This document shows, piece by piece, positions 20,025-29,331 of a stretch of DNA of 64,000 bases. This stretch comes from Streptantibioticus ferralitis (GTDB lineage Bacteria > Actinomycetota > Actinomycetes > Streptomycetales > Streptomycetaceae): positions 124,001 to 188,000 of the forward strand of contig NZ_JARHTQ010000008.1 in the NCBI RefSeq assembly GCF_029223525.1. The letters are read 5' to 3'. The notes beneath the pieces were generated by a model that was given only the letters and a program-made list of their open reading frames with translations, made no database searches and was not told the origin of the DNA. A program made the position numbers and the translations under genes. Each line of letters opens with the position of its first letter. Within the stretch, counting starts at the first letter, position 1.

Positions 20025-20957
20025 TCACCCCCCGTCGGCCTCGCGCTCGGCGAGGAAGCGCTCGAACTCGGCGCCCAGGTCATCGGCGGAGGGCAGGTCG
20101 ACGGGCTCGGCGATGAGGTTCTCCCGGCCGCCGGCGCCCGCCAGGGCGTCGTACTGGTTCTCCAACCCGCGTACCACCGAGGTCAACTCGGCATCGCCTT
20201 CGGAGATCTGCCGCTCGATCTCGGACTGGACCGTGTACGCCTGCGCGCGCAGCTCGTGGGCGGGGCCGGGCAGCACCAGGCCGGTGGCGGCGGTGATCGC
20301 CTCCAGCACCGCGAGCGAGGCGTCCGGGTACGGAGAGCGGGCCAGATAGTGCGGCACATGGGCGGCGACGCCCAGCACATCGTGCCCCGCTTCCGCCAGC
20401 CGCAGTTCGATCAGCGAGTCCGCGCTTCCGGGGACCTGTGCCTCGTCGAACCAGCTGCGGTGGCCCGGCGTGAGGTCGGTGCGGTTGCCATGCGGCGTCA
20501 GCCCTACCGGGCGGGTGTGCGGCACGCCCATCGGGATGCCGTGGAAGTTGATCGACAGACGGACACCGAACCGCTCGACCAGCCCGCCGACCGCCTCGGC
20601 GAACCGCTCCCACTGCACATCCGGCTCCGGCCCGGACAGCAGCAGGAACGGGGTGCCCGTGGTGTCACTCATCAGACGCAGCGCGAGCTCGGGCGTCTCA
20701 TAGCCCGACCAGTGGTCGCGGTGGAACGTCATGAGCGGGCGGCGAGCCCGGTAGTCGAGCAGCTGGTCCACCTCGAAGCGGGCCACGACCTGGTGTTCGA
20801 GATTCTCCAGGAGCTCGTCGACGAGTTGCTCGCCGGTGTCACCCGCGTCGATGAAGCCCTCCAGGTGGTAGAGCAGCACCAAGCCGCCGGCGTCCGCGGA
20901 ATCGACCGCTTCGACGCCTTCCGGCTCCAACTCATACAAACCCTGCGGATCCAGCAC
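20025..20957 (-). CDS. PAC2-family protein (proteasome-assembly-chaperone-like)
   Basis: A protein of 310 residues; the GTG at 20957 gives [18 protein letters not shown]. It contains the PAC2 fold landmarks: [21 protein letters not shown] near residue 28 and [20 protein letters not shown] near residue 92, followed by [13 protein letters not shown] near residue 140. Actinobacterial PAC2 proteins are widespread and often listed as proteasome-assembly-like, though direct evidence is limited. It lies upstream of coaE on the same strand with about 170 bp between, so probably a separate transcript. The acidic C-terminus ([15 protein letters not shown]) is helical. Confidence 0.88.
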   Translation of the reverse strand: MLDPQGLYELEPEGVEAVDSADAGGLVLLYHLEGFIDAGDTGEQLVDELLENLEHQVVARFEVDQLLDYRARRPLMTFHRDHWSGYETPELALRLMSDTTGTPFLLLSGPEPDVQWERFAEAVGGLVERFGVRLSINFHGIPMGVPHTRPVGLTPHGNRTDLTPGHRSWFDEAQVPGSADSLIELRLAEAGHDVLGVAAHVPHYLARSPYPDASLAVLEAITAATGLVLPGPAHELRAQAYTVQSEIERQISEGDAELTSVVRGLENQYDALAGAGGRENLIAEPVDLPSADDLGAEFERFLAEREADGG

Positions 20958-21132
20958 CGTGACCGTCCCTTCCCACTCTCCCCTGCTACCAACGTACGGG
21001 TCCGCACCGACATTCCCGCGCCGTCAACCACAAGACCGTCACCTTGAGTTGACGCGACCTTGACAGTGCAGGCCGGCGAGGCCGAAGATCCACCGAGTTG
21101 CCGTGCGCAGCCCCCGGACTGACAACGATGTC

Positions 21133-23922
21133 ATGATGAAGGGACGCCGAGCCTTGAGCCATCCACCGACGCATCGCGGCACAACGAAACCACCCAGAAC
21201 ACCACGTGGCAGAACCCCGCGCGGAGCGGCAGCTCTGCGCGGCGTGAGATCGCTCGGCCCGCGCCTGCGGGCACCTTTGGTCGCCGTCTTCGCGGCGGCC
21301 TTCTTCACGGGCACACTGACTTCCATGGCACACGCCTCCCCCACCTCAGGCGGCCAACTCACCGACCTGGTCAACCCGTTCATCGGGACGCAGAACGCGG
21401 GGAACACCTACCCCGGCGCCGCCGTGCCGTTCGGAATGGTGCAGCTCTCCCCCGACACCGGGCACGACACCGGCTACGACTACGACCAGAGCAGCATCCG
21501 CGGGTTCAGCGCGGTGCATCTGTCCGGGGTGGGCTGCGGGCTCGGCGGTGACCTGCCGGTGCTGCCCACCACCGGCGATATCTCCTCGACCGACTACGCG
21601 AAATACGCCGCCTCCTACTCGCACACCCAGGAGAAGGCATCGCCCGGCTACTACCGGGTGGGGCTGTCCTCCTACGGCGGCATTACCGCGGAGCTGACGG
21701 CCTCCACCCGCACCGGGTGGCAGCGCTACACCTTCCCGGCCACCACCAAGGCCAATGTGCTGCTCAACAGCGGCCAGGCGCTGCACAGCGTCACCTCCAG
21801 CACGGTCACCGTGCTGGACAACCGCACGGTGGCCACCGCGATCACCGGGCACGGCTTCTGCCAGGACACCAGGCCGTACACGGTGTACACGGTCACCCGC
21901 TTCGACCGGCCGTTCACCGAGCACGGCACCTGGACCGGCGGTACGGTCACCGCTGGATCCGGCTCCTCGTCCGGCGGCGGGCCGCGCGGCGCCTACGTCC
22001 GCTTCGACACCACGGCCCAGCGCACGGTCACCGCCACCACCGCGATCAGCTATGTGAGTATCGACGGGGCCAAGCGCAACCTCGCCCAGGAGGGGCGCGG
22101 AACCTTCGACAGCACCGCCCGGGCAGCCCAACAGGCCTGGGAGCGGCGGCTGGAGCAGGTACGGGTGCAGGGCGGAACCGATGAGCGCCGCCGCAGCTTC
22201 TACTCCTCGCTCTACCGCGCCCTGCTGTCACCCAACACGGGCAGCGACGTGGACGGCTCCTACACCGGTTGGGACGGCCGCGTACACAAGACCGACGGGT
22301 TCACCTACTACCAGAACTGGTCGCTGTGGGACACCTACCGCACCCAGGCGCAGCTGTTGTCCCTGCTCGCGCCCGCCGAGATGCGGGACATGGCGATATC
22401 GCTACTGAAGGTGAACGCACAGGGCGGCTGGCTGCCCAAGTGGGGCTACGCCACCGTCGAGACCAACATCATGACCGGCGACCCGGTCACCCCGTTCCTG
22501 GTGAACGCCTACAACCAGGGGCTGTTGGCCGGCCACGAGGACGAGGCGTACCAGGCGCTGAAGAGGAACGCCGACTCGGTGCCGCCCGCCGGCTCCCCCT
22601 ATGAGGGACGCGGCGGCAATTCGCGCTATCTGGTGGACGGTTACGTACCGCTGGACCCCAACGCCCCGCACAAGCCGGGCGACTTCGACTACGACCACGG
22701 GCCGTCGGCCACGCTGGAGTACGCGCTGGCGGACGCCGCCCTGGGCACCATGGCGCACAAGCTCGGCCATGAGGCGGATGCCCGGCGCTACTTCGCGCGC
22801 GGTCAGAACTACCGCAACATCTTCGACCAGCGCACCGGGTTCTTCCGGGCGCGTGACCCGCAAGGGGTCTTCACCGGGCCGGCGGACCCCAAGAGCAGTG
22901 TCGGATTCCACGAGGGCACAGCCTGGCAGTACCTGTGGCTCGTCCCGCAGGACATGCCGGGACTGGTGAAACTGATCGGCGGCGCGGACGCCACCAACAA
23001 GCGGCTTGACTCCTTCTTCGCCTACCCGCAGTTGCTCCAGGACCCGGCCGGAACGGCCCGCAACGTCTGGGTGAACGGCCCGTACACCTACTACAACCAG
23101 GACAAGTACAACCCTGACAACGAGCCGGACCTTCTCGCCCCGTACGCGTATCTGTCCACCGGGCAGCCGTGGAAGACCACGGATGTGGTGCACGCGGCGC
23201 TGACGCTGTTCTCCAACTCCCCGGACGGCATCACCGGAAACGACGACCTGGGGACGATGTCGTCATGGGACGTGCTCTCCTCGATCGGGATCTTCCCGGT
23301 CACGTCCGGCATGGACACCTGGGGCCTGACGACCCCGGTGTTCAACCGGATCGACCTCACCTTGGACCGGCGGTACTACCCGCACGGCCGTCTGACCATC
23401 AGCGCGCCGGGCACCTCGGACAGTAAGCGGTATATCCAGTCGGTGCGGATCGGCGGCCGGGCGCGTTCGGCGACGTATGTGACGACGGCCGATCTGCGCG
23501 CGGGCCGGGATTTCGCCTTCACGGTGGGCAGCACACCCTCCGCATGGGGGACGAAGTCCGCCGACGCTCCTCCGGCGATCGACAGCCATCCGGTCCCGCA
23601 GCACCATCTGGCGCTCGGGGTCGCTCCGCCGACCGCCACCGCGTCCGCGGGCAGCAGTGTGACGCTGACCGCCGACGCGGTGCTGACCCATCCGGGAACC
23701 GCGACCGGCACGCTGACCATCGCGCCCAGCGGTCCGCTGACCGCCAACCCGGCGCAGCGGCAGTTGAGTCAGCGTTCCGACAACCTGCCCGCCACCGCCG
23801 AGGTACCGGTCCAGGTGACGGTTCCTCCGGGCACCGCGGCCGGGACGTATCAGGTGGCGGTCCGGGTGAAGGACGGCGACGGCGCCACCATCACCCGTAC
23901 CGTGACCATCACAGTCACCTGA
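21133..23922 (+). CDS. Secreted GH92 alpha-mannosidase-like glycosidase
   Basis: A protein of about 929 residues from the ATG pair at 21133/21136; the start is uncertain. A later GTG (VRSLGPRLRAPLVAVF) would give a more normal Sec signal ending at MAHA. The mature protein begins near TDLVNPFIGTQNAGNTYPGA, the GH92 N-terminal signature. The catalytic half has NWSLWDTYRTQAQL near residue 393, GWLPKWGYATVETNIMTGD near residue 430, and ITGNDDLGTMSSWDVLSS near residue 700, the conserved acid region; Ca-dependent exo-alpha-mannosidase activity is expected. The last 110 residues are an NPCBM-associated (NEW3-like) beta domain. With GH29 nearby it suggests scavenging of glycoprotein or fungal glycans. 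A strong terminator follows. Confidence 0.92.
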   Translation: MMKGRRALSHPPTHRGTTKPPRTPRGRTPRGAAALRGVRSLGPRLRAPLVAVFAAAFFTGTLTSMAHASPTSGGQLTDLVNPFIGTQNAGNTYPGAAVPFGMVQLSPDTGHDTGYDYDQSSIRGFSAVHLSGVGCGLGGDLPVLPTTGDISSTDYAKYAASYSHTQEKASPGYYRVGLSSYGGITAELTASTRTGWQRYTFPATTKANVLLNSGQALHSVTSSTVTVLDNRTVATAITGHGFCQDTRPYTVYTVTRFDRPFTEHGTWTGGTVTAGSGSSSGGGPRGAYVRFDTTAQRTVTATTAISYVSIDGAKRNLAQEGRGTFDSTARAAQQAWERRLEQVRVQGGTDERRRSFYSSLYRALLSPNTGSDVDGSYTGWDGRVHKTDGFTYYQNWSLWDTYRTQAQLLSLLAPAEMRDMAISLLKVNAQGGWLPKWGYATVETNIMTGDPVTPFLVNAYNQGLLAGHEDEAYQALKRNADSVPPAGSPYEGRGGNSRYLVDGYVPLDPNAPHKPGDFDYDHGPSATLEYALADAALGTMAHKLGHEADARRYFARGQNYRNIFDQRTGFFRARDPQGVFTGPADPKSSVGFHEGTAWQYLWLVPQDMPGLVKLIGGADATNKRLDSFFAYPQLLQDPAGTARNVWVNGPYTYYNQDKYNPDNEPDLLAPYAYLSTGQPWKTTDVVHAALTLFSNSPDGITGNDDLGTMSSWDVLSSIGIFPVTSGMDTWGLTTPVFNRIDLTLDRRYYPHGRLTISAPGTSDSKRYIQSVRIGGRARSATYVTTADLRAGRDFAFTVGSTPSAWGTKSADAPPAIDSHPVPQHHLALGVAPPTATASAGSSVTLTADAVLTHPGTATGTLTIAPSGPLTANPAQRQLSQRSDNLPATAEVPVQVTVPPGTAAGTYQVAVRVKDGDGATITRTVTITVT

Positions 23923-23935
23923 TCGAGTGAACGAC

Positions 23936-23969
23936 GAAGCCCGCTCCCCCTTCCGGGGGAGCGGGCTTC
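23936..23969. terminator. Strong bidirectional terminator between GH92 gene and rpsA
   Basis: A perfect 15-bp stem (23936-23950 with 23955-23969) closed by TTCC. It lies 14 bp after the GH92 stop and 29 bp after the rpsA stop on the other strand, so it serves both. Confidence 0.9.
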
Positions 23970-23997
23970 GTACTAGCTAACCCTCAGCGGGAGCCGT

Positions 23998-25497
23998 TCA
24001 GCTCTGGCCACCGGCCAGCTTCTCGCGAAGCGCGGCCAGCGCCTCGTCCGAAGCCAGGGCGCCGGAGGTGTCGGCCGACTCCGAGGAGTACGAGCCACCG
24101 GACGCCTGGCCGCCGCCCTGCGGAGCGGCCTGGCCGCCCTCGGCCGCCGCCTCGGCGTCGGCCTCGCGGGACTTGATGACCTGCGCCTGGTGCTGCTCGA
24201 AGCGCTGCTGCGCCTCGGCGTACTGGCGCTCCCACTCCTCGCGCTGCTTCTCGTAGCCCGGCAGCCAGTCGTTGGCCTCCGGGTCGAAGCCCTCGGGGTA
24301 GATGTAGTTGCCCTGGTCGTCGTAGGACGCGGCCATGCCGTAGAGGGTCGGGTCGAACTCGACCGAGGCCGGGTCGGCGCCGAAGGACTCGTTGGCCTGC
24401 TTCAGCGAGAGGCTGATGCGGCGGCGCTCCAGGTCGATGTCGATGACCTTGACGAAGATCTCGTCGTTGACCTGGACGACCTGCTCCGGGATCTCCACGT
24501 GGCGCTCGGCCAGCTCGGAGATGTGGACCAGGCCCTCGATGCCCTCGTCGACGCGGACGAACGCACCGAACGGAACGAGCTTGGTGACCTTACCCGGGAC
24601 GACCTGACCGATCTGGTGGGTCCGGGCGAACTGCTGCCACGGGTCTTCCTGGGTCGCCTTGAGCGACAGGGAGACGCGCTCGCGGTCCATGTCGACGTCC
24701 AGGACCTCGACCGTGACCTCCTGGCCGACCTCGACGACCTCGGACGGGTGGTCGATGTGCTTCCAGGACAGCTCGGAGACGTGCACCAGACCGTCGACGC
24801 CACCCAGGTCCACGAAGGCACCGAAGTTGACGATGGAGGAGACGACGCCGGAGCGCACCTGGCCCTTCTGCAGGGTGGTGAGGAAGGTCTGGCGGACCTC
24901 GCTCTGGGTCTGCTCCAGCCAGGCACGGCGGGACAGGACCACGTTGTTGCGGTTCTTGTCCAGCTCGATGATCTTGGCCTCGAGCTCCTTGCCGACGTAC
25001 GGCTGCAGGTCGCGGACGCGGCGCATCTCGACCAGGGAGGCGGGGAGGAAGCCACGGAGGCCGATGTCGAGGATGAGACCACCCTTGACGACCTCGATGA
25101 CGGTACCGGTGACGATGCCGTCCTCTTCCTTGATCTTCTCGATGGTGCCCCAGGCACGCTCGTACTGAGCGCGCTTCTTGGAGAGGATCAGGCGGCCTTC
25201 CTTGTCCTCCTTCTGGAGAACCAGGGCCTCGATCTCGTCACCCACGGCGACGACCTCGTTCGGGTCGACGTCGTGCTTGATCGAAAGCTCGCGGGAGGGG
25301 ATGACGCCTTCGGTCTTGTAACCGATGTCGAGCAGGACCTCGTCCCGGTCGACCTTCACGATGACGCCGTCGACGATGTCGCCGTCGTTGAAGTACTTGA
25401 TCGTCTCGTCGATCGCGGCGAGGAAGGCTTCCTCGGAACCAATGTCGTTGACCGCCACCTGCGGGGTGGTGCGAGGGGCCTCGGTGCTGCTCGTCAT
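23998..25497 (-). CDS. rpsA: 30S ribosomal protein S1
   Basis: S1 binds mRNA and helps its loading on the 30S subunit. The 499-residue protein has four S1/OB-fold repeats beginning near residues 35, 120, 205 and 290 (for example GDIVDGVIVKVDRDEVLLDIG, LVHISELAERHVEIPEQVV). It is a shorter actinobacterial form than the six-domain E. coli S1. The C-terminal 130 residues are Gln/Glu/Ala-rich and low in complexity (EEWERQYAEAQQRFEQHQAQ), likely disordered. The ATG at 25497 is preceded by GAAAGGA-type purines. It has its own promoter about 200 bp upstream and a strong terminator downstream. Confidence 0.98.
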   Translation of the reverse strand: MTSSTEAPRTTPQVAVNDIGSEEAFLAAIDETIKYFNDGDIVDGVIVKVDRDEVLLDIGYKTEGVIPSRELSIKHDVDPNEVVAVGDEIEALVLQKEDKEGRLILSKKRAQYERAWGTIEKIKEEDGIVTGTVIEVVKGGLILDIGLRGFLPASLVEMRRVRDLQPYVGKELEAKIIELDKNRNNVVLSRRAWLEQTQSEVRQTFLTTLQKGQVRSGVVSSIVNFGAFVDLGGVDGLVHVSELSWKHIDHPSEVVEVGQEVTVEVLDVDMDRERVSLSLKATQEDPWQQFARTHQIGQVVPGKVTKLVPFGAFVRVDEGIEGLVHISELAERHVEIPEQVVQVNDEIFVKVIDIDLERRRISLSLKQANESFGADPASVEFDPTLYGMAASYDDQGNYIYPEGFDPEANDWLPGYEKQREEWERQYAEAQQRFEQHQAQVIKSREADAEAAAEGGQAAPQGGGQASGGSYSSESADTSGALASDEALAALREKLAGGQS

Positions 25498-25702
25498 TAG
25501 GGAAAGGACTCCGGTACGGACAGTAAGTCGTAGGTACTGCTACGCCGAGAGCCCGTATCGCCTCTGCCGATTCCGGACAGCTTCGAGGCGGGGGATCCGT
25601 GATGTGGAATCTACGGACATCGCCTCAATAACCGAGAGGTCTACAACAGATGCGAGCGCGGCCTGCTCCGTCCGAGGCGCGCAGGCCCGCAGCGCAACTT
25701 GT

Positions 25703-25731
25703 AGCATACGGGGGCAGCCGGGCACGGTCAA
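25703..25731 (-). promoter_or_regulatory. HrdB-type promoter of rpsA
   Basis: On the minus strand TTGACC (25731-25726), a 17-bp spacer and TATGCT (25708-25703) form a near-consensus vegetative promoter. It implies an rpsA leader of about 200 nt between about 25697 and 25498. The rest of the gap 25498-25857 shows no gene. Confidence 0.75.
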
Positions 25732-25857
25732 TGCGCGAAGAGGCATACCAAGGACGCAACGCCCCATACCTGGTGCAAACCGCCCAGCCGCAGGTGTTCG
25801 AGGGCTTCCGACCTCTGACACCCCGAATCCTCCGATGAGAGTACGACGACTGCCGCG

Positions 25858-26691
25858 ATGATCCAAGACTCCCCGTTTGACACCGTCGACGAACCCGAGT
25901 CCGAGCCGGAGGCGACGCGGCGCACCGCGGGTGCCGCCGAGAGCAGCCGGGCGAGCCGGGGATGGTGGGACCGCAATGCCGACGACTACCAGACCGAGCA
26001 CGGCGCCTTCCTCGGCGACGACCGCTTCGTCTGGGGCCCCGAGGGGCTGGACGAGGCCGACGTCGGGCTGCTCGGCCCGGCGCAGGAGCTCGCGGGCCGG
26101 TCGGTGCTGGAGATCGGCTGCGGCGCGGCGCAGTGCTCGCGCTGGCTGGCGGCGCGCGGTGCCCGGCCGGTCGCACTGGACCTGTCGTACCGGCAGTTGC
26201 AGCACTCCCGCCGGATCGGCGGCGCCTTCCCCCTGGTGCAGGCGGACGCCGGAGCGCTGCCCTTCGCGGACGGCGCGTTCGAACTGGCGTGCTCCGCGTA
26301 CGGCGGGGTGCCCTTCGTCGCCGACTCGGCACGCGTGATGCGGGAGGTGCACCGGGTGCTGCGGCCGGGCGGCCGCTGGGTCTTCTCGGTCACCCATCCG
26401 ATCCGCTGGGCCTTCCCCGACGAGCCGGGCCCCGAGGGGCTGACGGCCGGCGCGTCCTACTTCGACCGCACCCCGTACGTCGAACAGGACGAGCGCGGCG
26501 CCGCCGTCTATGTGGAGCACCACCGCACCATCGGTGACCGGGTGCGGGAGATCGCGGCGGCCGGTTTCCGGCTGGTGGACCTGCTGGAGCCGGAGTGGCC
26601 GCGGTGGAACAGCCAGGAGTGGGGCGGCTGGTCCCCGCTGCGCGGCGCGCTGCTGCCGGGCACCGCGATCTTCGTGTGCGTACGGGACTGA
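25858..26691 (+). CDS. SAM-dependent methyltransferase, class I
   Basis: A protein of 277 residues. The Rossmann-fold SAM site is visible: VLEIGCGAAQCSRWLAARGA near residue 83 (motif I), ALDLS near residue 107, and LPFADGAFELACSAYGGVPF near residue 135. The region WWDRNADDYQTEHGAFLG near residue 36 is the lead-in typical of methyltransferase-domain proteins next to hrpB-like genes in Streptomyces. The C-terminal part has PEWPRWNSQEWGGWSPLRG. The substrate is unknown. The downstream helicase gene starts four bases after the stop, so both are co-transcribed. Confidence 0.9.
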   Translation: MIQDSPFDTVDEPESEPEATRRTAGAAESSRASRGWWDRNADDYQTEHGAFLGDDRFVWGPEGLDEADVGLLGPAQELAGRSVLEIGCGAAQCSRWLAARGARPVALDLSYRQLQHSRRIGGAFPLVQADAGALPFADGAFELACSAYGGVPFVADSARVMREVHRVLRPGGRWVFSVTHPIRWAFPDEPGPEGLTAGASYFDRTPYVEQDERGAAVYVEHHRTIGDRVREIAAAGFRLVDLLEPEWPRWNSQEWGGWSPLRGALLPGTAIFVCVRD

Positions 26692-26695
26692 CCGC

Positions 26696-29254
26696 GTGAT
26701 CCGGACCGCCGCACTGGACCTGCCGGTACGCGGCGCGCTGCCCGCGCTGCGGTCGGCCTTGGACGAGCACGGTGGCGCGGTGCTGGCGGCGCCGCCGGGG
26801 ACGGGCAAGACGACCCTGGTGCCGCTGGTGCTCGCCGGGCTGCTGGACGACACGCCGGTACGACGGGTGCTGGTGGCCGAGCCCCGGCGGATGGCGGCCC
26901 GGGCGGCGGCACGCCGGATGGCGTGGCTGCTGGGCGAGGAGGCCGGGGACCGGGTCGGGTTCACGGTGCGCGGCGAGCGGAGGGTTTCGCGGCGCACCGT
27001 CGTAGAAGTGGTGACGACCGGCGTGCTGCTGCAGCGGTTGCAGCGCGACCCCGAACTGCCGGGCGTGCACACGGTGCTGCTGGACGAGTGCCATGAGCGC
27101 CATCTGGACGCGGACACCGCGATGGCGTTCCTGCTGGATGTGCGCGCCGCGCTGCGGCCGGAGCTGCGGGTGCTGGCGGCGTCCGCGACCACGGACACGG
27201 CGGCCTGGGCGCGGCTGATGGGCGGGGTGCCGGTGGTCGAGGCGCAGGACGTGCTGCACCCGGTGGAGGTGGTGTGGGCTCCGGCGACGCGGCCGGTGCG
27301 GCCGCCGCACGGGATGCGGGTGGATCCGGCGCTGCTGGAGCATGCGGCGGCCGTGGTGCACCGTGCGCTGCGCGAGCGCGAGGGGGATGTGCTGTGCTTC
27401 CTGCCGGGCGTCGGAGAGATCGCCCGGGTCGCCGGAATGCTCGGCTCCGTTCCCGGCGTCGAGGTGCTCCAGGTGCACGGGCGGGCGCCCACCTCGGTGC
27501 AGGACGCGGCGCTCGCCCCGGGGACCCGGCGACGGGTGCTGCTGGCCACGGCGGTGGCCGAGTCCAGCCTGACGGTGCCCGGCGTGCGGGTGGTGGTCGA
27601 CTGCGGTCTGGCGCGTGAGCCGCGTACCGACCACGCGCGCGGGCTGGGCGCGCTGACCACCGTACGGGTCTCGCGCGCAGCGGCCCGCCAGCGCGCCGGG
27701 CGGGCGGGCCGCGAGGGCCCGGGAACGGTCTACCGCTGCTGGTCGCAGGCCGACGACGCGGGCCGTCCGGTCCGCCCCGCGCCGGAGATCGCGGTGGCGG
27801 ATCTGGCCGCGTTCGCCTTGCAGGCGGCGTGCTGGGGCGATCCGGAGGCGACCGGGCTGGCGCTGCTCGACACCCCCGCGGCGGGCGCGATGGCGGCGGC
27901 ACGGGACACGTTGCGGGCCGTGGGAGCAGTCGGCCCGGACGGCCGGGTGACGGAACGGGGTGTGCGGATGGCCAGGCTGGGCCTGCATCCCCGGCTGGCG
28001 CGGGCGCTGCTCGACGGGGCGCGGACGACAGGCGTGCGCCGGGCGGCCGAGGTGGTGGCACTGCTCAGCGAGGAGCCGCCACGGGAGTACGGGGACGACC
28101 TGGCCGCGGCGTGGCGCTCGGCCCGCCGGGGCGGTGACGCCTACGCCGGACGCTGGCGGGCGGAGGCCGGCCGGCTCACGGCGGCGATGGCGGAATCCGC
28201 CGCGCCACAGGCACCGGACGCGGCCGTGGGCGCGGCGGCACGGCAGGGCGGCGCCGAAGAGGAGGGCCAGGTCACCGATGACCTCGCGGCCGGGCTGATA
28301 GCCGCGCTGGCCTTCCCCGAGCGGGTGGCCAGGCAGCGTGGCGGCGGGTATCTGATGGCCTCGGGCACGGCGGCCGAACTGGCCGACGGCACCCGGCTGT
28401 CGGGCTCACGATGGCTGGCGGTCGCGGTGGCGGACCGCCCGGTGTCGGCTTCCTCGGCCCGGGTGCGGATGGCCGCGGTGATCGACGAGGCGACGGCTCG
28501 TACGGCGGCGGCACCGCTGCTGTCCTCCTACGAGGAGGTGGTGTGGGACAGCGCGGACTCCGGGGACGTCGTGGCGCGCGAGGTGCGGCGGCTGGGCGCG
28601 ATCGAGCTGTCGTCGCGGGCACTGCGCTCCCCCGGCCCGGACGCGGTCCGGGCGGCGCTGCTCGACGGGCTGCGCCGGGAGGGCGTCGGTCTGCTGCGCT
28701 GGAGCCGGGAGGCGGAAGGGCTGCGGCAGCGGATGGCCTTCCTGCACCGGGAGTTGGGCGCTCCGTGGCCGGATGTGTCGGACGAGGCGCTGCTGGACCG
28801 TGTCGATGAGTGGCTCGGCGTGGAGCTGGGCGCGGCACGGCGGCGCGCGGATCTGGCCCGGGCGGACGCGGGCGCCGCGCTGTCCCGGCTGCTGCCGTGG
28901 GCAGGCGGGGAGGCGGTGCGGTTCGAGGAGCTGGCGCCGGAGCGGATCGAGGTGCCCAGCGGGTCCCGGATCCGGGTGGCGTACGGCGACGGCCAGCCGG
29001 TGCTGGCGGCCAAGCTCCAGGAGTTGTTCGGCTGGCAGGAGACGCCGAGGATCGCGGGCGGCCGGGTGCCGCTGCTGGTGCATCTGCTCTCCCCCGCCGG
29101 ACGTCCGGCGGCGGTCACCGCGGATCTGGCGTCGTTCTGGCGGGACGGATACCGGTCGGTACGCGCCGAGTTGCGCGGGCGCTACCCCAAGCATCCCTGG
29201 CCGGAGGACCCTTCGACGGCGCAGCCGACGCTGCGTACGAACCGCCGGGCATAG
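26696..29254 (+). CDS. hrpB: ATP-dependent helicase HrpB
   Basis: A DEAH/RHA-type RNA helicase of 852 residues. The GTG at 26696, four bases after the methyltransferase stop, gives VIRTAALDLPVRGALPAL; longer in-frame starts overlap that gene. Motifs in order: Walker A APPGTGKTTLVP near residue 28, DECHERHLDADT near residue 128, SATTD near residue 162, and ATAVAESSLTVPGV plus QRAGRAGREGPG in the second RecA domain. It continues with the ratchet/OB regions and the HrpB C-terminal domain (HPWPEDP near the end). The cellular role of HrpB is poorly defined in bacteria, and it has no known tie to the adjacent methyltransferase beyond co-transcription. Confidence 0.95.
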   Translation: MIRTAALDLPVRGALPALRSALDEHGGAVLAAPPGTGKTTLVPLVLAGLLDDTPVRRVLVAEPRRMAARAAARRMAWLLGEEAGDRVGFTVRGERRVSRRTVVEVVTTGVLLQRLQRDPELPGVHTVLLDECHERHLDADTAMAFLLDVRAALRPELRVLAASATTDTAAWARLMGGVPVVEAQDVLHPVEVVWAPATRPVRPPHGMRVDPALLEHAAAVVHRALREREGDVLCFLPGVGEIARVAGMLGSVPGVEVLQVHGRAPTSVQDAALAPGTRRRVLLATAVAESSLTVPGVRVVVDCGLAREPRTDHARGLGALTTVRVSRAAARQRAGRAGREGPGTVYRCWSQADDAGRPVRPAPEIAVADLAAFALQAACWGDPEATGLALLDTPAAGAMAAARDTLRAVGAVGPDGRVTERGVRMARLGLHPRLARALLDGARTTGVRRAAEVVALLSEEPPREYGDDLAAAWRSARRGGDAYAGRWRAEAGRLTAAMAESAAPQAPDAAVGAAARQGGAEEEGQVTDDLAAGLIAALAFPERVARQRGGGYLMASGTAAELADGTRLSGSRWLAVAVADRPVSASSARVRMAAVIDEATARTAAAPLLSSYEEVVWDSADSGDVVAREVRRLGAIELSSRALRSPGPDAVRAALLDGLRREGVGLLRWSREAEGLRQRMAFLHRELGAPWPDVSDEALLDRVDEWLGVELGAARRRADLARADAGAALSRLLPWAGGEAVRFEELAPERIEVPSGSRIRVAYGDGQPVLAAKLQELFGWQETPRIAGGRVPLLVHLLSPAGRPAAVTADLASFWRDGYRSVRAELRGRYPKHPWPEDPSTAQPTLRTNRRA

Positions 29255-29331
29255 CGTCCCCGCCCGACGGCCGCGGTCACGCGACCCACGCCACACGTCA
29301 CCGGGGGTGTCAGGAGATCCGCCGGACAGGC

